Assembly (NCBI GenBank): GCA_900455085.1
Contig: UGTZ01000002.1
Span: 55,752 to 119,751 of the forward strand
Origin: Providencia rettgeri
GTDB taxonomy: Bacteria > Pseudomonadota > Gammaproteobacteria > Enterobacterales > Enterobacteriaceae
DNA length: 64,000 bases
Direction: 5' to 3'
The notes under the pieces are model-generated. The model had not been told where the DNA came from, searched no databases, and saw nothing but the letters and a program-made list of their open reading frames with translations. A program made the translations under genes and the position numbers. This document shows, in pieces, positions 26,695 through 34,743 of this stretch (the first letter of the stretch is position 1; every line of letters begins with the position of its first letter).

Positions 26695-28414
26695 TTAGTA
26701 AGCCCAGTTCAGGCTAAACGCAAAGGTGGCATTGTCGGTCTGAAACCCATCGGGTTTTGAAAAAGGGGTTCCCACAGAAAGGTCGTAGCTGATGTTCCAA
26801 GGCAGAGCCCCTTGCAGACCGATAGCGCCGCCGGCCAAGTGATTACCGATGCGCCAATCAGCGTTATGACCACTGACATGCCCATAATCTGCACCGATGT
26901 ACAGGGCTTGCTGGGGTATTGGGGTTTGCCAGGTCAGGGTATTTTTCACTGTCCAGCCACTGTCCGCGCTTAATGTGCGCTCGCCGTCAAAACCGCGTAC
27001 CGTCCAGCGCCCACCAATGCTGAATTGGTCTTGCGGGGTCAGCGGCGTACTGCTCAATTGGCGGTTGTACTCAATACGGTGTTGAAACTGTTGCTCACCG
27101 AGCGTAAACGGGGTGGTGACGGATGTGGAAAAGGTCACGATTTTAGCCAATGCCGTGGCATAATCTTCGCTGCCCACCGCACGATACTCTTCAAAGGCCG
27201 GCATCGCCCCAAACCACCGCGTTCCGCGCTGATAACTTAAGTTTGAGTCCCAAACTACCGAGCCTAAATATTGGCGATGGTCAAGGCCGAGTTTCCAGCT
27301 ACTGGTACGCCGTTTTTGTGTCCCAATCTCGGTATTATTGACAAAGTTACGGGTCTCTTTAACCGTGACACCGTAATTTAAGGTGGTTTTAGCCACATCA
27401 TTACGAAACAGTAATCGGCTCAGTTGGGCATTGAGACTTTCACTTTTTCCGGTGTATTCAATATCACTGTTCAGACCCGCAATGGTTTGTTTGTATTCAT
27501 AATGACTCCCCGTGAAAGCGAGCTGCCAATACCCGAAAGGGACAGAATAGTGCCCACTGTAATTGGTGGAGCCTTTGTCTTTGGAAAAAAGCGTATCTTG
27601 ACTGACGGTGACATACAGTAAATCACTCAATGTGGTGGGGTTATCCCACGCCAACATCAATCCCGCTTGATTTTTTCCGGTGTCATCGGTGCCGGTATTA
27701 TCGACCCAGGCATTGACGCGCCACGGCTTACTTTGTTGACGGGTAATGACAATGTCGCTCTCCCCGGGCGCTTCGCTCGGCTCAATGTCCATGGAGGCTT
27801 GTACCGTCGGCAACCGCTGTAGGTTTTCCAGCCCCTGCTCAATATCGCGCAAATCCAGTAAATTTCCGGCATGCGCGGGCATGGCGGTGAATAAGGTGGC
27901 ATGGGTATTAGACCCGTCCGCAAAACGAACCTGATACACTTTGCCGGGGATAACTCGAAGTTTGAGTGTGCCAGTCGTTAAATCTTGCTCTGGCGCTAAT
28001 ACGCGCGCGGTCACCCCAACCATGGAGCACTAAACGATTTTGCAGTTGCCCCATCAGCTGGTTAATGCCCTGCACGCCCAAACACTGACCTTGCGCTTTA
28101 TCAGCTAATCTCTGTAAGGGCACCCAGCGAGGAAAGGCTTCAGCCCCTCCAACCTCAACGCGAGTGATGTCAAAACACGGGGATTCGACCGGAAATTGGG
28201 CGCTATCAGACTTATCGACAGGGTGCTGTAAGCGCACATCGGGGGCTTTCGCCTCAAATTGTTGCTGTAAGGCGTCTTGTTGCTGCGTTTGACGCTGAAA
28301 TAATTCATCACCACTGACCACGGCAAACGCGACAGGCGAAGCCATCACACAAAAAAGCGATGAACCGAATAAGGAGATTAACCCACACTTTCGACGAGTT
28401 TTGTGTTTTTTCAT
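26695..28414 (-). pseudogene. cdiB: CdiB/FhaC-type outer-membrane TPS transporter, frameshifted
   Basis: Two frames (28414 to ~28015 and ~28023 to 26695) together make a typical ~570-residue Omp85-family TpsB. The parts are a signal peptide (MKKHKTRRKCGLISLFGSSL ... ASPVAFA), POTRA domains (FDITRVEVGGAEAFPRW; LKLRVIPGKVYQVRF), and a beta-barrel ending SFSLNWAY-like (FAFSLNWAY). The L6 motif VRGFDGE is present (WTVRGFDGERTLSAD). Deleting one C from the C4 run at 28014-28017 restores NRLVLHGWVTARVLAPEQD. Either the transporter is inactive, which would silence CdiA export, or the extra base is an error. The gene lies 20 bp upstream of cdiA in the same operon. Confidence 0.85.
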
Positions 28415-28483
28415 GATTTTTGTCAGTAAGTTTGAGATAAGTTCAGTTTGTGTAAATGCTAACATTTATTTAAGATAAGGAAA

Positions 28484-28504
28484 ATCCTTTCATCGTGAAA
28501 GGAT
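28484..28504. promoter_or_regulatory. Hairpin/operator between divergent cdiB and ail-like genes
   Basis: ATCCTTTCA-TCG-TGAAAGGAT is a perfect 9-bp inverted repeat 29 bases before the Ail/OmpX-like start and about 70 bases from the cdiB start. It could be an operator for either gene or a 5'-UTR stem. Confidence 0.4.
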
Positions 28505-28533
28505 ATTCATGACAGGATGATGAGAGTTACTAA

Positions 28534-29118
28534 ATGAATAAAATAACGCAAGGCATGATGGCGGCAATTGTGGCTGGTTGCTTTATGGGCAATGTGGCAC
28601 AAGCTGACAATCACACCGTCTCGATAGGTTATGCACAAAGTAAAGTGCAAGATTTTAAGAATATTCGAGGTGTGAATGTGCAGTACCGCTATGAATGGGA
28701 TTCACCGATTAGCGTGCTAGGGTCGTTTTCTTATATGAAAGGCGATAAAAGTTGGAGTTTTACAGACTATGCAGATGATTATTACCATCAAAAAATCGAT
28801 GTAAAAAGTTATTCATTACTCGCAGGACCTGCCTATCGCATTAATGATATTGTAAGCCTTTATGGATTATTAGGGTTAAGTCATACCAAGGCAAAGGGAG
28901 ATTACCAGTGGGTTAACAGTGTTGGTGGGAATACTGCGACAGGTCATGAAGAAGGTCATGTCAGTAAAAATTCAACCAATTTTGCCTATGGTGCGGGTGT
29001 GATTATTAATCCAATGGAGAATATTGCGGTAAATATTGGGTACGAAGGAACACAAGCGGATATGGATGGCCATAAGTTGATGAATGGTTTTAACATTGGT
29101 GTCGGTTACCGTTTTTAG
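28534..29118 (+). CDS. Ail/Lom/OmpX-family outer-membrane beta-barrel protein
   Basis: A 194-residue protein with signal peptide (MNKITQGMMAAIVAGCFMGNVAQA), eight-strand barrel features (HTVSIGYAQSK, VNVQYRYEWDSPISVLGSF, SYSLLAGPAYRINDIVSLYG, FAYGAGVIINPMENIAVNI) and a C-terminal GYRF ending in phenylalanine, the BAM recognition signal. Family members such as Ail, OmpX and Rck mediate adhesion and serum resistance. It is transcribed divergently from the CDI operon, so shared regulation through the ~120-bp gap is possible. Confidence 0.88.
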   Translation: MNKITQGMMAAIVAGCFMGNVAQADNHTVSIGYAQSKVQDFKNIRGVNVQYRYEWDSPISVLGSFSYMKGDKSWSFTDYADDYYHQKIDVKSYSLLAGPAYRINDIVSLYGLLGLSHTKAKGDYQWVNSVGGNTATGHEEGHVSKNSTNFAYGAGVIINPMENIAVNIGYEGTQADMDGHKLMNGFNIGVGYRF

Positions 29119-29129
29119 GCAACAGTTTT

Positions 29130-29159
29130 AAACCCATATTCTTAATGTAATGTGGGTTT
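29130..29159 (+). terminator. Probable terminator after the Ail/OmpX gene
   Basis: AAACCCA (29130-29136) pairs with TGGGTTT (29153-29159), 12 bases past the stop codon. The stem is short and the following tract is only moderately T-rich, so efficiency is uncertain. Confidence 0.45.
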
Positions 29160-29369
29160 GATTTCCTGTTTTGATTTAGAGAGAAGACGCAATTTAATGA
29201 AGTGATTAAACAACACAATCTTTGCAGTCAGTTTGATGACACGTTGCCACAATATACCTTGTTGGCAACGTAGGATGTTTATTTCCAAAGTTTTGCTCAA
29301 AAGCACACTTTTCGTGCAGTTAGATAGGCTCAGTTGTACGGATGTCAAACTAGAATGAGGAGATACTCT

Positions 29370-29936
29370 ATGAGAAAAACCAATATAAGTTTAAATGAAC
29401 TTTTGGATAAAGAAATCGAGATTATTAGAGAACAAGAAAAAGAATTTACCCCAGATATCAACTGGTTTTCTAAAATGGATCTAGATCGTTTAGATACATT
29501 TATGACAAAATTTCAATTCAATTCATTTGAAGAAATTCCTCAAGATATGTCTAATTTATCATTTCCACCATTTGAGGAAATTAATTTCGAATTACCATCG
29601 CTACTCAAGCCAGAACATATAGCTAAACTTCCTCAGCAATATCAAAAAAAACCAATAATAATCGAAGTTGACGGACTGCTTTTTCTGAAAAACCGTGGGA
29701 AAGATGCTTTTTGTATAGATCCTCGCCGCTGGCACAGAATTAAAACCTACATATCCAAAGGATGTGTTACTTATCCAGAAGGATTAAATGATAACTTTGG
29801 CGTTTTTGATGGTACACATCGGACTCTTCTACTGATGCAACTATATAAGCGCAGATTTGTGCCTGTTGTGGTAGATGAAAATAAGTCTAAAGAATTTATA
29901 GTTGCAGCAAAACGATTGAAGGCGTTAAAAATCTAA
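29370..29936 (+). CDS. Uncharacterised protein with ParB/sulfiredoxin-like motif
   Basis: ATG 29370 follows GAGGAG at good spacing. The 188-residue product has a charged N-terminal half (SLNELLDKEIEIIREQEKE; FEEINFELPSLLKPEHI) and a C-terminal domain. In the latter, IIEVDGLLFLKNRGKDAF, then WHRIKTYISKG and FGVFDGTHRTLLLMQLYKR resemble the Srx/ParB-like arrangement in which a D/N-G-x-HR loop binds nucleotide. No ParB HTH follows. It stands alone between the Ail-like gene and RelBE; AT-rich composition suggests it is accessory. Function unknown. Confidence 0.6.
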   Translation: MRKTNISLNELLDKEIEIIREQEKEFTPDINWFSKMDLDRLDTFMTKFQFNSFEEIPQDMSNLSFPPFEEINFELPSLLKPEHIAKLPQQYQKKPIIIEVDGLLFLKNRGKDAFCIDPRRWHRIKTYISKGCVTYPEGLNDNFGVFDGTHRTLLLMQLYKRRFVPVVVDENKSKEFIVAAKRLKALKI

Positions 29937-30077
29937 ATTTTGATAGATATGATGGCTATAGCTTTAAACAGTAAGATGATTTAAAGGTCAGGCACAGTGC
30001 TATCATTCAATTGCTTTGCGATAGTTATATCCAAACTACCCCCTTATTGACCTTTTTTATCATCCTTTGTTGGCTAG

Positions 30078-30344
30078 TTAATCATAAACTTCTTTACGGT
30101 GACCGATAGTAGCAGCAAGAATAACAAGTTCATCATCCCTTATCTCACATAGTATCCGATAGTCACCGACTCTATAACGCCAGAACTCACCCAATTCACC
30201 TTTTAATGGTTTGCCTGACAAGCGAGGATCATCTAAAGCGGCAATGCGTAAATCCATAAAATCGACAATGCGACGGGCGTTTTGTTTATCCATTTTTCGT
30301 AGAGACTTTAACGCCCGTTCAGAATAACTAATCGTCCAGACCAA
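30078..30344 (-). CDS. relE: RelE/ParE-superfamily toxin
   Basis: The 88-residue protein (VWTISYSERALKSLRKMDK, AARRIVDF-like helix, LSGKPLKGELGEFWRYRVG, DYRILCEI, ATIGHRKEVYD) is a typical RelE mRNA-interferase fold with conserved R-x-x-x-Y/DYR and the C-terminal GHRKEVY. Its start overlaps the antitoxin end by 17 bases. RelE toxins cleave mRNA in the ribosome A site; here it forms one of three TA pairs in the window. Confidence 0.9.
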   Translation of the reverse strand: MVWTISYSERALKSLRKMDKQNARRIVDFMDLRIAALDDPRLSGKPLKGELGEFWRYRVGDYRILCEIRDDELVILAATIGHRKEVYD

Positions 30345-30552
30345 GTGTTTTCCTCACGTCTTCAGACGAATGAACCAATTCTTCACCGCGGCGAATTTTT
30401 GCAACGGTTTCAGCGGATAAATAGTAGTCTTCTAAGTCTTCCAAGTGGGTAACAATTGCCTCTCTCGCATAGAATGTTTTGGTTCTACCTGTCAGTTTTG
30501 CGAGTGACTCAAGACGACTTTCAATGTCATCAGATAATCGAATAGCTAACAT
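30328..30552 (-). CDS. relB: RelB-type antitoxin (RHH)
   Basis: ATG 30552 is preferred because AAGGAG lies 6 bases upstream; ATG 30558 and a frame from 30591 are alternatives. The ~74-residue protein starts MLAIRLSDDIESRLESLAK with a ribbon-helix-helix and continues TKTFYAREAIVTHLEDLED, then a C-terminal toxin-binding segment (AETVAKIRRGEELVHSSED). It should repress its own operon with RelE. Confidence 0.85.
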   Translation of the reverse strand: MLAIRLSDDIESRLESLAKLTGRTKTFYAREAIVTHLEDLEDYYLSAETVAKIRRGEELVHSSEDVRKTLGLDD

Positions 30553-30575
30553 GTCCATCTCCTTATCTATTTTGA

Positions 30576-30587
30576 TATACATGTATA
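30576..30587. promoter_or_regulatory. Palindromic operator upstream of relBE
   Basis: TATACATGTATA is a perfect 12-bp palindrome 24 bases before the relB start, the usual place for the RelB/RelBE autoregulatory site. Confidence 0.55.
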
Positions 30588-30686
30588 GCAATTGTAGTTG
30601 GAAACTATGAAAAAGGCGAGAAGATTTTTTGTTTGGTAATCGATGGTTAAATGGGACGCAAACCCTTTATGTACCAAACCGTTCGA

Positions 30687-30773
30687 TTTCGTACATGGGT
30701 GATAAATAGCGTACGAAACTAGGCTTAATTAATTTCGTACATGTGTTATTATTCGGACATCTATTTCGGACGG
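30687..30773. promoter_or_regulatory. Putative res site of the adjacent serine recombinase
   Basis: TTTCGTAC (30687-30694) and inverted GTACGAAA (30711-30718) form one dyad. TTTCGTACAT recurs at 30733, followed by TTCGGACAT (30752) and TTCGGACGG (30765). Several subsites of this kind within 90 bp immediately before a resolvase start match the architecture of Tn3-type res sites. Confidence 0.55.
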
Positions 30774-30784
30774 ATAATTACGTA

Positions 30785-31363
30785 ATGTCACGAGTTTTTG
30801 CTTATTGCCGTGTATCAACACTGGAACAAAACACAGAAAACCAAAGAAGAGAAATTGAAGCGGCCGGATTTAAAGTGGAAGCGTATCGAATCATTGAAGA
30901 ACACATCAGTGGTTCTGTTGCTGCAAGTGACCGACCTGGATTTTCACGCTTGCTGGATAGAATGGAAAATGGTGACGTTCTGATTGTGACTAAACTGGAT
31001 CGCTTGGGGCGTAATGCGATTGATATTCGCAAAACTGTCGAAAAGCTATCAGAGCTGAATATTCGGGTTCATTGTCTGGCTTTAGGCGGCGTTGACCTAA
31101 CAAGCCCCGCAGGAAAAATGACGATGCAGGTGATTTCAGCTGTAGCTGAATTTGAGCGAGACTTGTTAGTTGAGCGGACTCATGCAGGTATTGCGAGGGC
31201 GAAAAGTGCGGGGAAGCGCTTTGGTCGGCCCCCGACTCTTAGCGATGAGCAAAAACAAGCTGTGATAGAACGTATTCAAAATGGCGCTAGCATTAGTGCA
31301 ATTGCGAGAGAATTTGATACGACACGGCAGACTATACTTAGAGTGAAAGCAAAGATGTATTAA
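30785..31363 (+). CDS. Serine recombinase (resolvase/invertase, TnpR/Pin-like)
   Basis: A 192-residue protein. The catalytic domain starts MSRVFAYCRVSTLEQNTENQ (Ser near residue 11) and continues with GDVLIVTKLDRLGRNAIDI and the conserved FERDLLVERTHAGIARAKS. A hinge GKRFGRPPTLS and a C-terminal HTH (ASISAIAREFDTTRQTILRV) follow. The in-frame ATG 30785 matches the family start, so 30743 is not used. Upstream res-like dyads suggest autoregulated site-specific resolution. The small partner protein begins 25 bases downstream. Confidence 0.92.
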   Translation: MSRVFAYCRVSTLEQNTENQRREIEAAGFKVEAYRIIEEHISGSVAASDRPGFSRLLDRMENGDVLIVTKLDRLGRNAIDIRKTVEKLSELNIRVHCLALGGVDLTSPAGKMTMQVISAVAEFERDLLVERTHAGIARAKSAGKRFGRPPTLSDEQKQAVIERIQNGASISAIAREFDTTRQTILRVKAKMY

Positions 31364-31388
31364 TTGAAAAATTACAGTGGGAGTAATG

Positions 31389-31661
31389 ATGGCTATTTCA
31401 GCTGAGCAACTATTAAAACGATTAGATTCGGGCTGCTATATCACAACATTTTACAGATTACCCGCTAAAGCGGTTTCTCAATCTTTAGCTAGAATACCTG
31501 AAGGATATATATTGATGTCAAAAGAAGGTGTTGAGGAGACTATTTTAAATCCTCTTGAGTTTCAGTCCATCAAGCACAGTCTTACTGAACGAGATACTTG
31601 GCAAAATGTCGTAGGTCCTACTTTATTCGGTGGTAGTAGTTGGTTTTTAAAGAAGATTTGA
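31389..31661 (+). CDS. Small recombinase-linked protein, copy 2 (unknown function)
   Basis: This 90-residue protein is paralogous to the one at 6888-7166 (EQLLKRLDSGCYITTFYRL, RIPEGYILMS, EFQSIKHSLTERDTWQNVV, TLFGGSSWFLKK). ATG 31389 follows GGGAG at 5 bases and matches the paralogue's MAI start. It lies between two serine recombinase genes, directly after the first. The family is unknown to me; repeated linkage to recombinases is the main clue. Confidence 0.65.
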   Translation: MAISAEQLLKRLDSGCYITTFYRLPAKAVSQSLARIPEGYILMSKEGVEETILNPLEFQSIKHSLTERDTWQNVVGPTLFGGSSWFLKKI

Positions 31662-31781
31662 TTGTTTTTTTATACCAATTAGCCTGAATACTTTTATTCA
31701 TTTATTGTCTTGAAATTATCTTAGTATGAATATCTCTTGTAAATTGCTTTATCCATACAGAATAGATGAATTCCATGCTCA

Positions 31782-31880
31782 ACACTAGATTATACCTTAA
31801 CTACACTAAGTGAAATCTAGTGTAGTAAGTATGAAAAACAGATGTATAATGCACCTATATAACAACACCAATGTATAGTG
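31782..31880. promoter_or_regulatory. Interlocking inverted and direct repeats upstream of third recombinase
   Basis: ACACTAGATT (31782-31791) pairs with AATCTAGTGT (31814-31823), and CTACACTA (31801-31808) pairs with TAGTGTAG (31818-31825). ATGTATAATGCACC (near 31842) is then repeated as ATGTATAGTGCACC (near 31871). These are plausible binding or crossover subsites for the recombinase that follows. Confidence 0.45.
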
Positions 31881-31885
31881 CACCG

Positions 31886-32515
31886 ATGAAGACAAATATA
31901 AGAATTTATGGATATCTACGTGCTTCTACGCATGAACAAGATGCGTCAAGAGTAAAAAATGAACTGTTGAAATTTGCTGAAGGAATGGGGCTACAAATTG
32001 CCTGCTGGTTTGAAGAAAATGAGTCAGGCGCTCAGCTTCACCGACCTGAACTCTTTCGCTTACTCAATGTGGCTATGCCCGGAGATATTATTTTAGTTGA
32101 ACAAGTGGATAGAATTAGCCGCTTGAATACCGATGACTGGGAAAAATTAAAATATCTCATTGGACATAAAGGGTTAAAGGTCGTTTCTTTAGATCTGCCA
32201 ACCAGTTACCAGTTTATGAGTCGCACCGATGAATTTACAGAACGAATGCTTGCAGCCCTTAACAGTATGATGTTAGACATGCTGGCAGCGGTTGCAAGAA
32301 AGGATTACGAAGATAGACGGCGTCGTCAAGCGCAAGGAGTGCAAAAAGCCAAACGAGAAGGGAAGTATAAAGGCCGTCCGGTCAATAAGATATTACACCA
32401 AAAAATTGAAGGTCTTCTAATGGAGAAAAAAAGCTATAGCCAAATAGAAAACCTGATAGGTTGTTCGCGGCATACTATTTCGAAAGTATCAAAATTGATG
32501 AAAATAGTACAATAA
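31886..32515 (+). CDS. Small serine recombinase, relative of the 7.2-kb copy
   Basis: A ~209-residue recombinase: RIYGYLRASTHEQDASR (catalytic serine in RAS), FEENESGAQLHRPEL, GDIILVEQVDRISRLN, a helix RMLAALNSMMLDMLAAVAR, basic linker KYKGRPVNKI and C-terminal HTH (SYSQIENLIGCSRHTISKV). ATG 31871 lies inside a direct repeat and encodes five unconserved residues, so 31886 (MKTNIRIYG) is preferred. The same relative with the small partner gene is found at 6.9-7.8 kb. Confidence 0.88.
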   Translation: MKTNIRIYGYLRASTHEQDASRVKNELLKFAEGMGLQIACWFEENESGAQLHRPELFRLLNVAMPGDIILVEQVDRISRLNTDDWEKLKYLIGHKGLKVVSLDLPTSYQFMSRTDEFTERMLAALNSMMLDMLAAVARKDYEDRRRRQAQGVQKAKREGKYKGRPVNKILHQKIEGLLMEKKSYSQIENLIGCSRHTISKVSKLMKIVQ

Positions 32516-32545
32516 ATGTCCCTCTATTCGTTTATCAAGTTTATA

Positions 32546-32565
32546 GTCATACCGCTTGGTATGAC
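32546..32565. terminator. Hairpin between recombinase and BCCT gene
   Basis: GTCATACC-GCTT-GGTATGAC is a perfect 8-bp stem with a tetraloop, 30 bases after the recombinase stop and about 110 bases before the transporter. It could end the upstream transcript or act as an operator. Confidence 0.45.
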
Positions 32566-32674
32566 ATAAGAGAGATATTTAAGTATACACAAGAGTTTTA
32601 ATTAAATAACTTATATTTATCACCATAAACCGAGCTTCATGACAATCATGAGCACGCATTAAAAGGGAGATTGA

Positions 32675-34672
32675 ATGTCATCATCACCACAAAAGTCTCA
32701 AACGTGGGGGAAGATAAATCCGCCCGTTTTCTTTGTTTCCGCTTTTATTATTTTATGTGTCGTTGCAATAGCCGCTATTTTTCCTCAACGTTCTGAAATT
32801 TTGTTAAAAACCCTACAAGCTCAACTTTTTGAGAATGCCAGTTGGTTTTATATTCTGGCCGTCGCATTGATTTTATTGACCGTCGCCTATTTAGGGCTCT
32901 CTCGATTTGGCCAAATCAAACTCGGTCCAGATCATGCTCAACCGCAATTTAGTTATCTTTCCTGGTTCGCTATGTTGTTTTCTGCCGGAATGGGCATTGG
33001 ACTGATGTTTTTCGGGGTCGCAGAACCCGTGATGCACTATCTTGCTCCCCCCGTTGGAGATCCTCAAACTGTTCAAGCTGCAAGAGAAGCAATGGAAATT
33101 ACATTTTTCCATTGGGGCTTACATGCCTGGGCGATTTATGCCATTGTCGCCTTAATTCTCGCTTTTTTTAGTTATCGACATGGCTTACCGCTTACATTGC
33201 GTTCAGCTCTCTATCCCATCATTGGTGAACGTATCTATGGCCCAATGGGACATGCCGTTGATATTTTTGCTGTTGTTGGCACCGTTTTTGGCGTTGCAAC
33301 TTCGCTTGGATTTGGTGTTTTGCAAGTCAACGCAGGATTAGCGCACTTATTCGGTTTTCCTGTTAGTCCAACGATGCAAGTAATTTTGATCGTTGTGATC
33401 ACAGGATTAGCGACGTTATCAGTCGTCAGTGGTTTAGATAAAGGTATACGAATTCTTTCTGAACTCAACCTCAGTTTAGCGGGTTTATTATTATTATTAA
33501 TTGGGATTTTAGGTCCAACAGTACTGTTACTTAAATCTTTTGTGCAAAATACCGGGGCTTATCTTTCAGATATCATCAATAAAACCTTCAATCTTTATGC
33601 CTATGAACCGCAATCGAGTGAATGGTTAGGGGGATGGACATTATTGTATTGGGGATGGTGGCTTTCATGGTCCCCTTTTGTGGGCATGTTTATTGCGAGG
33701 ATCTCTCGGGGTCGTACTATTCGTGAGTTTGTTACAGGTGTTTTGTTTGTTCCTGCTGGGTTTACACTGCTTTGGATGACTTTTTTTGGAAATAGTGCCA
33801 TCCATTTGATCCGTGATAATGGCGCAGAAATGTTGGCACAAGTCGTCCAAAAAGATGTTGCTCTCGCCTTATTTGAATTTTTAAATTACTTTCCGTTTTC
33901 ATCTGTTCTTTCTTTTGTCGCTATGTTGATGGTCATTGTTTTTTTTGTGACATCTGCGGATTCTGGGGCGATGGTTGTCGATACGTTAGCCTCGGGTGGT
34001 GAAATACACACACCCGTTTGGCAACGTATTTTTTGGGCCTTTTTGATGGGAGCCGTTGCAATCACACTTTTATTGGCCGGCGGATTAACAGCATTGCAAA
34101 CCATGACGATAGCGACCGCGTTACCCTTTGCGATTATTTTATTGATTGCTATCGTCGGATTGCTAAAAGCTTTACGGATTGATGTGTATAAAAAAGACAG
34201 TCAACAGCTTGCTACTTTAGCACCGAATACCGGACGTGGGGGGTTATCATGGGAGCGTCGATTACGTAAAATAGCGTTCTTTCCTAAACGTAATCAGGTT
34301 AAACGTTTCATGACGGAAGTGATTGAGCCGGCTATGCAGTCAGTCGTCACTGAGTTGGAAAAGCAGGGGACCGAGGCCGCTATCCATAATGAGAAAGACG
34401 ATAGGGTGACTCTTGAAGTACAATTTGGTGAGAACCTCAATTTTCTCTATGAAATACGATTACGAGACTATTTGACGCCTTCTTTTGCATTAGTGGGTAT
34501 GGATGATGATGAAAATAATGAGTCTCAGAAATATTACCGTGCTGAAGTTTATTTAAAGGAAGGTGGGCAAGACTACGATATTATGGGATGGAGTGAAGCG
34601 CAGATTATTCATGATATCCTCGATCAATATGAAAAACACATTCATTTTATTCATATTGTCGATAAATCGTAG
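32675..34672 (+). CDS. BCCT-family choline/betaine/carnitine transporter (BetT-like)
   Basis: A 665-residue inner-membrane transporter with about 12 spans. The family signatures are FSAGMGIGLMFFGVAEPVMH, FHWGLHAWAIYAIVAL, and the tryptophan-rich GWTLLYWGWWLSWSPFVG followed by MFIARISRGRTIREF, plus SADSGAMVVDTLASGG. After the membrane part (~residue 510) there is a ~150-residue cytoplasmic C-terminal domain, characteristic of BetT-type choline transporters with osmosensing tails. It imports quaternary ammonium osmoprotectants with H+ or Na+. GGGAG precedes ATG 32675. No bet dehydrogenase genes lie nearby, so the exact substrate is open. Confidence 0.9.
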   Translation: MSSSPQKSQTWGKINPPVFFVSAFIILCVVAIAAIFPQRSEILLKTLQAQLFENASWFYILAVALILLTVAYLGLSRFGQIKLGPDHAQPQFSYLSWFAMLFSAGMGIGLMFFGVAEPVMHYLAPPVGDPQTVQAAREAMEITFFHWGLHAWAIYAIVALILAFFSYRHGLPLTLRSALYPIIGERIYGPMGHAVDIFAVVGTVFGVATSLGFGVLQVNAGLAHLFGFPVSPTMQVILIVVITGLATLSVVSGLDKGIRILSELNLSLAGLLLLLIGILGPTVLLLKSFVQNTGAYLSDIINKTFNLYAYEPQSSEWLGGWTLLYWGWWLSWSPFVGMFIARISRGRTIREFVTGVLFVPAGFTLLWMTFFGNSAIHLIRDNGAEMLAQVVQKDVALALFEFLNYFPFSSVLSFVAMLMVIVFFVTSADSGAMVVDTLASGGEIHTPVWQRIFWAFLMGAVAITLLLAGGLTALQTMTIATALPFAIILLIAIVGLLKALRIDVYKKDSQQLATLAPNTGRGGLSWERRLRKIAFFPKRNQVKRFMTEVIEPAMQSVVTELEKQGTEAAIHNEKDDRVTLEVQFGENLNFLYEIRLRDYLTPSFALVGMDDDENNESQKYYRAEVYLKEGGQDYDIMGWSEAQIIHDILDQYEKHIHFIHIVDKS

Positions 34673-34686
34673 CCATTTATTATGAT

Positions 34687-34716
34687 AGAGAGGTGACGAA
34701 AGCGAGTCACCTCTCT
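34687..34716. terminator. Bidirectional terminator between BCCT and Usp genes
   Basis: AGAGAGGTGAC (34687-34697) pairs perfectly with GTCACCTCTCT (34706-34716) around an 8-base loop between two convergent genes. Confidence 0.75.
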
Positions 34717-34743
34717 TGGTAATAATGACTATAGACGAAAAGA

